A DNA stretch of 47,451 bases from Novosphingobium sp. Lineage in GTDB: Bacteria > Pseudomonadota > Alphaproteobacteria > Sphingomonadales > Sphingomonadaceae. The position numbers were made by a program, and so were the translations under genes. Location of the stretch: assembly GCA_030697365.1 (NCBI GenBank), contig JAUYQH010000066.1, positions 1 to 47,451 on the forward strand, in the 5' to 3' direction. This document shows positions 39,644 through 47,451 of this stretch, piece after piece. Each line of letters begins with the position of its first letter. The stretch's first letter is position 1. The notes under the pieces are model-generated. The model was given only the letters and a program-made list of their open reading frames with translations. It was not told the origin of the DNA and did not search any database.

Positions 39644-40993
39644 TTATTCGGCCGGCTGCACCACCATTCGCCGGTCCCGCCGCGACAGGGCCAGCAAGCG
39701 CCCGATCACCCGCGTGATCGTTGGGTTCCGCGCCATCCAGTCATAATATTCGCGGTACTTGGCGTCCTCGGCCAGCAAGTGCCGCTCCTCGGTTTTCGCG
39801 CGCCACCAATAGATCGCGCTGACCAGCATCAGCATCGCGGTGTTGCGGACCGCCTCCACCGTCGATCCGGTCGTGGTCAGGAACGGCAGCGTGGAGAGCC
39901 ACCAGAACGCGTTCTTGGACAGATACGCCGGGTGGCGGGTGAAAGCGTAAGGGCCGTTGGTCAGCACCCCGCGGTAGGTGAGGTTGGAAAAGCGCAGGCC
40001 GAACGCGACCGTCGCCCAGGCGTAGATCGCGGTCAGGAACACCAGCAGCGCGCCCCAGGTCCACAACAACGCCGGATGGCCGGCCATCCACACGCTCCAT
40101 TCCTGCGTGCCCTGATGATAGTCGATCACCGCACCCCCACCCATCAGGATAAACGGCGGATAGCACAGCAGGGCGGCCAGCCAGCCGTCGAGATAGGGGT
40201 TGGCGGTGCGGATGTGCGCGTCGAGCGGGCGCATCGTCAGCAGGTAGCCGACCATCGCGATCTGCACGTCGATCACGAACAACACCGCGATCAGCGACCC
40301 TGCCAGCCGGGCGGGATCGTCCACAATCGCGCCGAAGTCCGCCTCGATCACCGCGGCGAAACCGCCCGGCAGGATCGAGATCATGAACGCGCAGAAAAAG
40401 CCCTTCACCGCCCAGCCGCGCCAATGGTGGCGGACTTGCGCCGCATCGTAGGCCTCGCGCCCGATCAGCATCGCCCCGAAATGCCACGCCCCGTCGCGCG
40501 GGTTCACCAGAACCCGGTCGAGCCAGGGGACGTAGAACAGCGATCCGGCGAGCATCAACGGCGCGGCGGCGCCGAGCACTTCCATCGCGAACAGGTATTG
40601 CCCCGACCAGTACCACCGCGCAATCATGTAGACTGCCGCGATCAGGCCCCATGTGGCCCACAGCCCGGCGAGCTTGGGGATCGCGGTCTCGACCGCCTCG
40701 GCCAGCGGGCGCGGACGGTCCCAGGCGATCCCGGTCGAAGCGCGGCGGTGGACCTTGTCGACCAGCAGCGACCACAGCACCATCGGCAGCCCCGAAGCGA
40801 CAAGCGCGGCCAGCGCCGCGTAGCGCCCGGAGAGCGGCGCGCGCGGACCGGGAACGCCCAACAGCTCGGCGATGCTCGCCCATTCGCGGCAGATCACGAT
40901 CCACAGGAACAGGCCGACCAGTCCCGCGAAGCCGACGCCTGCGGATACGTCGCTGACAGGGCGGGGATCGACCAGATGATCGCGCGGTTCCAT
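39644..40993 (-). CDS. Membrane protein with isoprenylcysteine methyltransferase-like C-terminal domain
   Basis: A 449-residue integral membrane protein with about ten hydrophobic helices. The C-terminal ~130 residues match the ICMT / phospholipid-methyltransferase group: YRGVLTNGPYAFTRHPAYLS, then KNAFWWLSTLP and AIYWWRAKTEERHLLAEDAK, YREYYDWM, where RHPxYL and the EExxL...Y..Y pattern line the cofactor pocket. The N-terminal two-thirds is not a family I recognise. Substrate is unknown; lipid, quinone or small thiol methylation are options, since bacteria lack prenylated CAAX proteins. It is transcribed alone, between the gshA end and repeat E. Confidence 0.82.
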   Translation of the reverse strand: MEPRDHLVDPRPVSDVSAGVGFAGLVGLFLWIVICREWASIAELLGVPGPRAPLSGRYAALAALVASGLPMVLWSLLVDKVHRRASTGIAWDRPRPLAEAVETAIPKLAGLWATWGLIAAVYMIARWYWSGQYLFAMEVLGAAAPLMLAGSLFYVPWLDRVLVNPRDGAWHFGAMLIGREAYDAAQVRHHWRGWAVKGFFCAFMISILPGGFAAVIEADFGAIVDDPARLAGSLIAVLFVIDVQIAMVGYLLTMRPLDAHIRTANPYLDGWLAALLCYPPFILMGGGAVIDYHQGTQEWSVWMAGHPALLWTWGALLVFLTAIYAWATVAFGLRFSNLTYRGVLTNGPYAFTRHPAYLSKNAFWWLSTLPFLTTTGSTVEAVRNTAMLMLVSAIYWWRAKTEERHLLAEDAKYREYYDWMARNPTITRVIGRLLALSRRDRRMVVQPAE

Positions 40994-41048
40994 CGCGCGC
41001 GGTTTAGCGGCGGAGGGTTAAGGGCGCGGTAATGAGCTGAGCAAAAGC

Positions 41049-41165
41049 CCTCTCCCCTTCAGGGGAGAGGGTTGGGAGAGGGGGCCGTGCGCCACATGCC
41101 CCTCTCAACTCCGACTAGCGGGCAAGCTCGCAAGTCTGCGTGTCTCTCTCCTGAAGGGGAGAGAG
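41049..41165. repeat. Intergenic palindromic repeat E, beside the bamB stop
   Basis: A nested palindrome with the same plan as element B: outer arms 41049-41070 and 41144-41165 (cctctccccttcaggggagagg and its near complement) each fold alone, and inner arms 41072-41083 and 41099-41108 (ttgggagagggg and cccctctcaa) make the central stem. The words ctctcaactccgactag are shared with repeat B. It sits 6 bases after the bamB stop, where it could act as terminator for the TPR-bamB unit. Confidence 0.8.
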
Positions 41166-41171
41166 CCGCGC

Positions 41172-42515
41172 CTACCGGAATGCGCTGATCTTGCCGCTGT
41201 CGTCGAGGATGTAGAGCGTGTTGTTGGCCACAACGGGCGCGAGGCTGACCGGGTCATCGAGCTTGATGAACGGGGTCATCGCGCCGTCGGCGGCGTTGAC
41301 CGAGACGACCTCGCCGCGCATGTTGGCGACCCACAGGCGGTCGCCGGCAAGCACCGGGCCGGTCCAGTAGAACTCGCCCTTCTTCTTCTCCTCGTTCTTG
41401 AACTGCTGGAGCTGCGCGATCCAGCGGACCTTGCCGTTGCCGCGCGCGAGGGACAGCAGGCGCGAATCGTCGGTCAGCACGAACACCCATTCGCCCGCGA
41501 TCGCCGGGGTCGAGATGCCCGCGAGGTTGAGCTCCCAGATGCGCTGCCCGGTGACCAGCTCGTAGGCCGCCATGCGTCCGCCCTGGCCCAGCGCATAGAC
41601 CCGGCCGCGGTCGATGATCGGATCGGCGTCGATATCGGTCAGCGTGGCGACCGAAGTGGCGATGCTGGTCCGCGCCAAGGCATCGGACCACAATTGCCGT
41701 CCGTTTTCATAACGATAGGCGGTCAGTTCGCCCGAGCTGTAGCCCGCGATCACCGTGCCCTGCCCGGCGGCGGGCGCAGCGACGCCGAACACCCCCGCCT
41801 GCGCCTGCGACCCGCTCTCGTTCCACAGCGGTTTGCCGTCCGCGGCGTTGAGCGCGAAAATCTGGTTGTCCTGGGTCATCACGTAGATCGCATCGAAGGC
41901 GATTGTCGGCGAGCCGCGCAGCGGACCCGCGGGCTTGACCCGCCAGATCTGCGTGCCGTTCGTGGCGTCGAGCGCGGCGACCTCGCCCAGCCCGGTGGTC
42001 ACATAGACCCGGTTGTCGGCAAAGCTGACCCCGCCGCCGAACAGCGACGAACTGTTGTTCTCCATCCGCAACCGGACGGTCCAGTTCTCGCGGCCGGTGT
42101 TGGCGTCGAAGGCGTGGACCGCACCCTCGGTATCGAACGCGAACAGTTGTCCGCCGCCGATCACCGGTGCCGCGGCGAGGCGCCCGCCCGGCTTCGATCC
42201 GGCGATGTTCGCGGTCCAGGCGCGCGCGGGGGTCGCCGCGAGTGCGACGTGGCCATAGCTTTTGGCGGCGTTGCCTCCCGGCTGCGACCAGTCGGGGTTG
42301 GTTTCGGCGGGGGGCAGGACCACCGCGACGCTCGCCAGCGAAGGATCGACCTTCGCCCCGCTTTCGATGCGCGACAGCACCGGCATCCGGTTGCCCAAGG
42401 TCGGCGTGGTCTTGGCCTTCTTGCCACCGCCGATCACCCCGCACGACGCCACGGCGACCGCCAGCAGCACGACGAGGGGCGCGGCCAGGAGGCGGCGGGA
42501 GAAACGGGTGTTCAT
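41172..42515 (-). CDS. bamB: Outer-membrane protein assembly factor BamB
   Basis: BamB is the lipoprotein beta-propeller of the BAM complex that inserts outer-membrane proteins. The 447-residue product starts with a lipoprotein signal (RRLLAAPLVVLLAVAVASC, lipidated Cys25). PQQ-like propeller blades follow: AFDTEGAVHAFDANTGRENW, VAALDATNGTQIWRVKPAGP, FALNAADGKPLW, AAYELVTGQRIWELNLAGIS and VVSVNAADGAM, ending in LYILDDSGKISAF. I chose ATG 42515, with GAGGA eight bases upstream; earlier in-frame ATG and GTG codons at 42530 and 42533 are also open. The YfgM-like TPR gene precedes it, as in E. coli. Confidence 0.94.
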   Translation of the reverse strand: MNTRFSRRLLAAPLVVLLAVAVASCGVIGGGKKAKTTPTLGNRMPVLSRIESGAKVDPSLASVAVVLPPAETNPDWSQPGGNAAKSYGHVALAATPARAWTANIAGSKPGGRLAAAPVIGGGQLFAFDTEGAVHAFDANTGRENWTVRLRMENNSSSLFGGGVSFADNRVYVTTGLGEVAALDATNGTQIWRVKPAGPLRGSPTIAFDAIYVMTQDNQIFALNAADGKPLWNESGSQAQAGVFGVAAPAAGQGTVIAGYSSGELTAYRYENGRQLWSDALARTSIATSVATLTDIDADPIIDRGRVYALGQGGRMAAYELVTGQRIWELNLAGISTPAIAGEWVFVLTDDSRLLSLARGNGKVRWIAQLQQFKNEEKKKGEFYWTGPVLAGDRLWVANMRGEVVSVNAADGAMTPFIKLDDPVSLAPVVANNTLYILDDSGKISAFR

Positions 42516-42536
42516 CGAAGAAATCCTCATCACAGC

Positions 42537-43316
42537 TTACTGCGCCGGAGCGGCAGGACCGGCGGCGGCCACCGGCGAATTGATCAGCGCCGCGTCGACA
42601 TCGACGATCGCATCGACCCCGAGCAGCCCGGACAGCTGGCGGGCGCGCGTGCGCAGCGTTTCGGGAACCTTTGGATCCTTGGCGATCTGGGCGAACAGCG
42701 GCCCGGCCAGATCGTTGCGACCCTGCTTGAGATAAGCCGCGCCGACCAGTTCGCCCGCGCTGCCGAACCAGGCGTTGCCGGGTACCGCGAGCGGCTTGAG
42801 CCGAGCGATCACGGTCTCGGGGGTCAGCGTATCGAAATCGAGCGCGACTTGGCGGATAAGCGCGAGATCGCGATAGGGCTGCGGCATCGCGTCGTCTGCT
42901 GCGACCCCCGCATAGAGCTTCGCGGCCTCGGCCTTGCGCCCCTGCTCGAGCGCGATCCCCGCCTGCATCAGCGTCGCGGCGGCGCGGGCGCCGGCGGGGC
43001 CTTCGCTGGTCAGCGGCTCGAGCGCAGCAGCGGCCGGGGCCAGCCGCGCCGCCTCGACCTGATCGAGCGCGATCATGTATTTCTCGCCCTGCTCTCCCGC
43101 GACCGTCTGCTGGTTATCGCGCCACCACAGCCAGCCGCCCAACGCCAGCAGCAGAGCCACCACCGCAATTCCGGCAAGCACGCCATAGCGGGTCATCGCG
43201 GTCTTGAACTGGTCCTCGCGCAGCGCGTCGTCCACCTCGCGCATGAACACGTCCTGCTGGGCGAGCGCCTTCTTGTCGGCGGGAGGCGGGGTTTTGTCGT
43301 CGGGGCGGAGGGCCAA
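42537..43316 (-). CDS. YfgM-like TPR protein of the inner membrane
   Basis: A 259-residue protein with a cytosolic N terminus, one membrane helix (about 44-65, YGVLAGIAVVALLLALGGWL) and a periplasmic helical part with Ala-rich TPR-like repeats (AAATLMQAGIALEQGRKAEA, AAYLKQGRNDLAGPLFAQIA). It matches the YfgM type, an accessory subunit of SecYEG and periplasmic chaperone networks, which is encoded next to bamB in E. coli too. It precedes bamB by about 20 bases, so they form a unit for envelope biogenesis. The TAA stop is followed closely by the bamB start region. Confidence 0.88.
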   Translation of the reverse strand: MALRPDDKTPPPADKKALAQQDVFMREVDDALREDQFKTAMTRYGVLAGIAVVALLLALGGWLWWRDNQQTVAGEQGEKYMIALDQVEAARLAPAAAALEPLTSEGPAGARAAATLMQAGIALEQGRKAEAAKLYAGVAADDAMPQPYRDLALIRQVALDFDTLTPETVIARLKPLAVPGNAWFGSAGELVGAAYLKQGRNDLAGPLFAQIAKDPKVPETLRTRARQLSGLLGVDAIVDVDAALINSPVAAAGPAAPAQ

Positions 43317-43441
43317 GTGAGAATTTCCGTCGGTCAGTCCTGGGGGGTCAGGCTGGGTCAGCCGCCCGTTTAGCCAAAGGCGGCGTCATTTCAATGTTCT
43401 TCGAGTCCATCGCGTGAACCGCCGGTGAAGCGGGCCGGCTG

Positions 43442-44593
43442 CTAGGGGAACCTCTCGCGGCCCATCACCTGCGCATAAAGCGCGGCGTGGCGGGAAACCA
43501 TAGTGTCCTGGTCGAAGCACGCCCTTGCCCTGGCCCGGTTTTCCATCCCGATCGACTTGCGCAGCCGCGGCGCTTCGGCGAGTTCGCGCAGTGCCGCGGC
43601 GAGCGCGGATTCGTCGCCGGGGGGTGTGAGGTAGGGCTGGTTGCCTGGACCGAGTATCGCCGCGACATCGCCTACCGCCGGGCTCGCCACCGCCAGCCCC
43701 GCGGCCATCGCCTCGATCACCGAGATCGGTGCCTGCTCGCTGTCGGAGGACAGCGCGTAAAGATCGAACAGCCCGATCAGCGTGGCCGGATCGGCGACGA
43801 AACCGGTCAGATGGACCCGGTCGGCGACATGGCAGCGCTCGGCTTCGGCGAGGATAGCGGCGCGCTCGGGTCCCTCGCCGGCGATCACCAGGTGCCAGGG
43901 CTCAGGCATCGTGGCGAAGGCGCGGACCAGCCGCGGCAGGTTCTTGACCGCGCGCAAGCCCGCAAATGTGCCCAGCCACAGCTCGCCGGGATGCTTGATC
44001 AGTCGCGGCAGCACATCGCGTTTCGGCTTGGCGGAAAACCGCGACGTGGCGACGCCGTTGGGGACCAGGTGAACCTTGTCGGAAGGTTGGCGCCAGGTTT
44101 CGAGCGCGATGTTGCGCAGGATCGTCGAGGGCACCACCAGCGCCTGCGCTCGCGACAAGGCGAGGATGCGATAGGCGTTCCGCACGGGCTTGAGCCTCGC
44201 GGCCTCGTCGGCATTGAACCCGTCCTCGTGGTGGATCAGCCCGGCCAGCCCCAGTGACGGCCCGAACGCCGAATGCGCGAGAACCGCGTTCATCGCTCCC
44301 CAGTTGTAAGTGAGGATCAGATCGTAAGGCTTCATCGCTTCGGCCAGTGCGCGCAGCTTGAGCGGGCGGGGCCTGCCGCTGAGCCCCGGAAGGTTTATCT
44401 GGAACACCGGGATCCCGCGCGCAATGTGGCCCATCGCCCCCGTGGGCCCCGGCACGGCCGAGGCGATCGTGTGCATCACCCCTTTGCCGAAGGCGTTGAT
44501 CAGCTGAACGGTGCGCAACTCCTTGCCGCCCGGATCGAAGCTGGAATGGACGTGGAGCAGGCGCAGCGGACGGCTACGCGGCTTATCGGCCAT
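43442..44593 (-). CDS. Glycosyltransferase, GT4 type
   Basis: A cytosolic or membrane-associated glycosyltransferase of GT-B fold. Residues near the start (LRLLHVHSSFDPGGKELRTV) form the N-terminal Rossmann domain with the glycine-rich acceptor loop; the C-terminal domain has LWLGTFAGLRAVKNLPRLVR, LVIAGEGPERAAILAEAERC, VADRVHLTGFVADPATLIGL and the EX7E motif EQAPISVIEAMAAGLAVASP (about residue 286), which binds the sugar nucleotide. Donor and acceptor cannot be named. The ATG directly follows the hydrolase stop (no gap), so both are translated together. Confidence 0.92.
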   Translation of the reverse strand: MADKPRSRPLRLLHVHSSFDPGGKELRTVQLINAFGKGVMHTIASAVPGPTGAMGHIARGIPVFQINLPGLSGRPRPLKLRALAEAMKPYDLILTYNWGAMNAVLAHSAFGPSLGLAGLIHHEDGFNADEAARLKPVRNAYRILALSRAQALVVPSTILRNIALETWRQPSDKVHLVPNGVATSRFSAKPKRDVLPRLIKHPGELWLGTFAGLRAVKNLPRLVRAFATMPEPWHLVIAGEGPERAAILAEAERCHVADRVHLTGFVADPATLIGLFDLYALSSDSEQAPISVIEAMAAGLAVASPAVGDVAAILGPGNQPYLTPPGDESALAAALRELAEAPRLRKSIGMENRARARACFDQDTMVSRHAALYAQVMGRERFP

Positions 44594-45463
44594 CTACTCC
44601 GCCCGGTCGAGCAAGCGCTCGATCGCCGCAACCGCCCCGGGCTCGTCGAGCGTCGGGGCGTGGCCGGTGCGGGGCACGGTGACCATTTCCGCCCCGGGCA
44701 CTTCGGTCAGCATCCGCGCCGCGGTTTCCGGGGTGAGGATGTCCGAAAGTTCGCCGCGGACCACCAGCACCGGACGCCCGGCAAGCGCGCGCCAGCACGG
44801 CCACAGATCGGGCGGGGCGGCGTTGGCGGGGGTGGCGAAGGGTTCGGCGATCTTCATGTCGTAGTCGAACACGATCCGCCCGTTGGAGCCTAGCGTCATC
44901 GCCCGCTTGGCCAGGATCAGCCAGTCGGAAATGGCAAAATCGGGGAACATCGCGCCTTGGCTTTCTTCCAGCGCGCGCGCGGCGTGCATCCAGGTCTCGA
45001 AGCTGCGGCCCTGCCCGACATAGGCGCCGATCCGCGCGATTCCGGCGGCCGAGACTTCGGGGCCGATATCGTTGAGCACCGCGCCCGCCAGCCTGTCGGG
45101 GTGCTGGGCGCAAAACAGCATCGTCACCAGCCCGCCCAGCGAGGTGCCGACAGCCACGAACCGGGTAATCCCCGCCTGGTCGAGCAAAGCGTGAAGGTCG
45201 GTGGCGTAAGTCGGCGGAATGTATGTCGCCGCGTCCTTGGCGTAATCGCTGTCTCCGCGCCCGCGCAGATCGAGGCACAGCACCCGCCGCCGCGTGGCGA
45301 GTTTCGGGGCGAGCGCTTCGAAATCGCGCGCGTTGCGGGTCAGCCCGGGGATGCAGATCACCGGGGGCTTGTCATCGGGTCCGGCACCAGACCTCGGATA
45401 GTCGCGATAGTGCAGCCGCAGCCCGTCCTCGCTCGTCCAGTGGCGATCTTCGAATTCGACCAT
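44594..45463 (-). CDS. Alpha/beta hydrolase
   Basis: A 289-residue alpha/beta-hydrolase-fold enzyme without signal peptide. VICIPGLTRNARDFEALAPK is the oxyanion strand region, VLCLDLRGRGDSDYAKD follows, and the nucleophile elbow is AVGTSLGGLVTMLFC with Ser108. The catalytic His is in VPRTGHAPTLDEPGAVAAIE near the end; the acid is probably the Asp of VRGELSDILTPE. Substrate is unknown. Its TAG stop abuts the ATG of the glycosyltransferase with no gap. It diverges from selO over 71 bases. Confidence 0.92.
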   Translation of the reverse strand: MVEFEDRHWTSEDGLRLHYRDYPRSGAGPDDKPPVICIPGLTRNARDFEALAPKLATRRRVLCLDLRGRGDSDYAKDAATYIPPTYATDLHALLDQAGITRFVAVGTSLGGLVTMLFCAQHPDRLAGAVLNDIGPEVSAAGIARIGAYVGQGRSFETWMHAARALEESQGAMFPDFAISDWLILAKRAMTLGSNGRIVFDYDMKIAEPFATPANAAPPDLWPCWRALAGRPVLVVRGELSDILTPETAARMLTEVPGAEMVTVPRTGHAPTLDEPGAVAAIERLLDRAE

Positions 45464-45534
45464 GTTCGTTTGTACGACGCCCCCGGGAAATAGCGCGGCT
45501 TGCGCGCGGCGCCGCCGCCGCCCACTATCGCCCG

Positions 45535-46914
45535 ATGCGCGCCGATCCGCAACCCGCTCCGTACCGCGCAGATCCGCGTATCCTCAAGCTGGCCGGGTGG
45601 ATCGGCGACCCGGTGGCGGGGGCCGACTTTCCCCAGACCATACTGCGCTTCCGCAACGATGCCCACGCCGCGACCGTCGGGCTGGCGGAACTCGACGACG
45701 AGGCGTGGTGCGCAAACTTCGGGCGTTTTGCGCCGCTGCCCGACAATCTGCCGCAGCCGCTGGCGCTGCGTTATCACGGGCATCAGTTCCGCGTGTACAA
45801 CCCCGAGATCGGCGACGGTCGCGGGTTCCTGTTCGCGCAATTGCGCGATGGCGCAGATCGCCTGCTCGATCTGGGCACCAAGGGATCGGGCCAGACTCCG
45901 TGGAGCCGCCAGGGCGACGGGCGCCTTACGCTCAAGGGCGCGGTCCGCGAGATCCTCGCTACAGCAATGCTCGAGGCGCAAGGGGTCAACACCAGCAAGA
46001 CCTTCTCGGTGATCGAGACCGGCGAGGAACTGTTCCGCGGCGACGAGCCCTCGCCGACGCGCTCCGCCGTGATGGTGCGGCTCAGCCACGGCCATATCCG
46101 CATCGGCACCTTCCAGAGGCTGGCCGCGTTGGGCCTGGCTGGAGAAATGGCCGAACTGGTCGAGTACTGCCTCGCAACCTATCCCGGCCCCGAGACCGGC
46201 GAAAACCGCGCCGCCGTGCTGCTCAACCAGGTGGTGGAGCGGCTGGCCGACCTCGCTGCGTCGTACATGACCGCCGGCTTCGTCCACGGAGTGCTCAATT
46301 CGGACAACATGAACATTACGGGCGAAAGCTTCGACTATGGCCCGTGGCGCTGGACGCCGACGTGGGACGCGGGCTTCACCGCCGCCTATTTCGACCACGG
46401 CGGGCTCTATGCCTTCGGCCGCCAGCCCGAGGCGCTCCACTGGAACTGCGGCCAGCTGGCAGTCTCGCTGCGCCTGCTGAGCGAGGCGCCGCCATTGGTC
46501 GCTGCGCTCGAACGCTTCCCCGAACTCTATCGGGCCAACCTGGCGCGGCGCTTTCTTTGGCGGCTGGGACTGGCCGCGCACAGCCAGGAAGCCGACCTTG
46601 CGGTGGTCGTTGCCGCCGAGAAGGCGATGCGCGAGAGCGGCGTCGGCGTCGACGACTTCTTTTTCCGCCACCGTGGCGGACGCGCTGCCGAGGGCGAACT
46701 GGCGGCAGCGCTCGCCAGCTACCGGGGTGACGCCGCGCACGCTTATTGGGACGGGCCCGGCCCCCAGGCGATGCTAATCGACGAAGTCGAGGCGATCTGG
46801 TCGGCGATCGCCGAACGCGACGACTGGGCGCCGCTTCATGCCAAACTGGCCGCGCTCGAGCGGACGGGCGAGGCGCTGGGCGAGCCGCCTCGGCCCGCGG
46901 GTCACCGCGGCTAA
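45535..46914 (+). CDS. selO: SelO/YdiU-family protein AMPylator
   Basis: SelO is a pseudokinase-fold enzyme that transfers AMP to protein Ser, Thr and Tyr residues, linked to redox stress in E. coli. The 459-residue product has GHQFRVYNPEIGDGRGFLFA, then LLDLGTKGSGQTPWSRQGDG, RLTLKGAVREILATAMLEAQ and the active-site stretch HGVLNSDNMNITGESFDYGP (about 253-272), with the conserved Asp pair. In E. coli a C-terminal Cys forms a regulatory disulfide; the end here (EALGEPPRPAGHRG) has none. I chose ATG 45535. Cysteines are few (AWCANF, EYCLAT, WNCGQL). It ends 2 bases before the stop of the exported protein gene. Confidence 0.95.
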   Translation: MRADPQPAPYRADPRILKLAGWIGDPVAGADFPQTILRFRNDAHAATVGLAELDDEAWCANFGRFAPLPDNLPQPLALRYHGHQFRVYNPEIGDGRGFLFAQLRDGADRLLDLGTKGSGQTPWSRQGDGRLTLKGAVREILATAMLEAQGVNTSKTFSVIETGEELFRGDEPSPTRSAVMVRLSHGHIRIGTFQRLAALGLAGEMAELVEYCLATYPGPETGENRAAVLLNQVVERLADLAASYMTAGFVHGVLNSDNMNITGESFDYGPWRWTPTWDAGFTAAYFDHGGLYAFGRQPEALHWNCGQLAVSLRLLSEAPPLVAALERFPELYRANLARRFLWRLGLAAHSQEADLAVVVAAEKAMRESGVGVDDFFFRHRGGRAAEGELAAALASYRGDAAHAYWDGPGPQAMLIDEVEAIWSAIAERDDWAPLHAKLAALERTGEALGEPPRPAGHRG

Positions 46915-46916
46915 GC

Positions 46917-47451
46917 TCAGTTGCGGCGACGCGGAGGGGTGACGGTCGGCTGCGGCTGGGAAGGTGGCGGCGGGGGCGTGATCGATCCCGGCTGGACGCT
47001 GATCCCGTAAAGCTTCCAGCGGCCCTGCTCCCACTGGAAATAGAAATCGAAGAAGATCGGTGTGGGGCGCAGCGGGAAGAAGCCCTGAACACGAAACACG
47101 TCGGCCTGGAGCAGCACCGGGCCGACCGTATACGTCGGCGCCACGATCAGCGCATTGCTGAGATCGACCCGCAACGCACGGATCGGGGCGAAGATTTCGC
47201 CAAGCCGTGCGGGGTCGTTCTGGATCTGGAAGCCATTGGCGCTGGTATCGCGCAGCACCGAATAATTGCCCGAACGGTTGGCGTGATCGACCATCGCCAT
47301 CGTCGACCAGACGAGCTTGGCCAGTTCGAGCTCGCTGGGAACCGGCTGGCTGGAAATCGCTGGCCGGGTGGCGGGCTGCTGGGCCTGCCCGGACGCGGTT
47401 CCCGGAGCGGCCACAAGCGCCGCAGCGGCAAAAAAAACGGCCGGGGCACGA
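46917..47451 (-). CDS. Exported protein of unknown function, N terminus beyond the window
   Basis: The gene runs off the right end of the window, so its start is missing. The open part begins with a hydrophobic signal-like stretch (RAPAVFFAAAALVAAPGTAS), which shows an exported protein; a GTG at 47414 is in frame but would remove half of this signal. After a Gln/Ala linker the core has ELELAKLVWSTMAMVDHANR, SGNYSVLRDTSANGFQ and VFRVQGFFPLRPTPIFFDFY, then FQWEQGRWKLYGISVQP, resembling a small SnoaL/NTF2-like fold; this is tentative. The end is Pro-rich (PPPPPSQPQPTVTPPRRRN). It converges on selO. Confidence 0.75.
   Translation of the reverse strand, partial: RAPAVFFAAAALVAAPGTASGQAQQPATRPAISSQPVPSELELAKLVWSTMAMVDHANRSGNYSVLRDTSANGFQIQNDPARLGEIFAPIRALRVDLSNALIVAPTYTVGPVLLQADVFRVQGFFPLRPTPIFFDFYFQWEQGRWKLYGISVQPGSITPPPPPSQPQPTVTPPRRRN

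Noticed and set aside
5448..41165. The palindromic repeats taken as a CRISPR array or insertion sequences
   Set aside because: They are single, dispersed palindromes of different families without spacers, transposase genes or target duplications.
1..47451. tRNA or rRNA genes
   Set aside because: I found no cloverleaf-like arrangement or rRNA sequence in the intergenic regions, though no covariance search was possible.

Overview
The window looks like chromosomal DNA of an alphaproteobacterium of the order Sphingomonadales (Sphingomonas, Novosphingobium or Erythrobacter-like). This rests on very high GC, strong GC bias at third codon positions (which opens long spurious antisense frames), a ubiquinone-type ubiA, the rsmE-gshA pair, a mutY / DUF721 / dsbA / dsbA / smc cluster, a sphingomonad-style giant adhesin, and intergenic palindromic repeats of the kind common in this group. 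I see no rRNA, tRNA, CRISPR array, insertion sequence or phage gene. All identifications come from reading the sequence; no database search was run.

Region 1 (about 0.1-19.6 kb) is a type I secretion and giant adhesin locus on the minus strand. In transcription order it holds a 3942-residue repeat adhesin, an OmpA-domain protein, a TolC-type outer-membrane channel, a palindromic repeat, a LapB/LssB-type ABC transporter, a SleB-type cell-wall hydrolase and an HlyD-type adaptor. The three components of a type I exporter are therefore present, together with a giant substrate and two proteins aimed at peptidoglycan (OmpA domain and SleB hydrolase). A convergent plus-strand gene for a putative helix-turn-helix protein ends the locus. 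A 398-base leader without a gene lies upstream of the adhesin.

Region 2 (20.0-28.9 kb) is mostly minus-strand metabolism and redox: ccmA-ccmB (cytochrome c biogenesis), egtB-egtD (ergothioneine core), then a chain of genes with 4-base overlaps (serine hydrolase, nudC, FrnE-like DsbA protein), followed by a putative periplasmic protein. A pterin dehydratase gene and a small membrane-protein gene lie on the plus strand. mutY ends tail to tail with the latter, sharing a CTAG stop.

Region 3 (28.9-35.3 kb) runs on the plus strand: a DUF721/DciA-like protein, two DsbA-like thiol proteins, smc, then a brnT-brnA toxin-antitoxin pair with a promoter and palindromic operator candidate.

Region 4 (35.3-47.45 kb) holds soxR with a near-consensus SoxR box facing a divergent VOC-family gene, ubiA, rsmE, gshA, an isoprenylcysteine-methyltransferase-like membrane protein, bamB with a YfgM-like TPR gene, a glycosyltransferase with an alpha/beta hydrolase, selO, and an exported protein cut by the window end. 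Oxidative-stress and thiol functions recur (SoxR, gshA, ergothioneine, three DsbA-like proteins, SelO, MutY, NudC), but they are spread over separate transcription units.

The best leads for something new are the SleB hydrolase inside the type I secretion operon, the adhesin without RTX repeats and with an unfamiliar pre-C-terminal domain and alanine-rich tail, the predicted SoxR-VOC regulon, and the brnTA operator.
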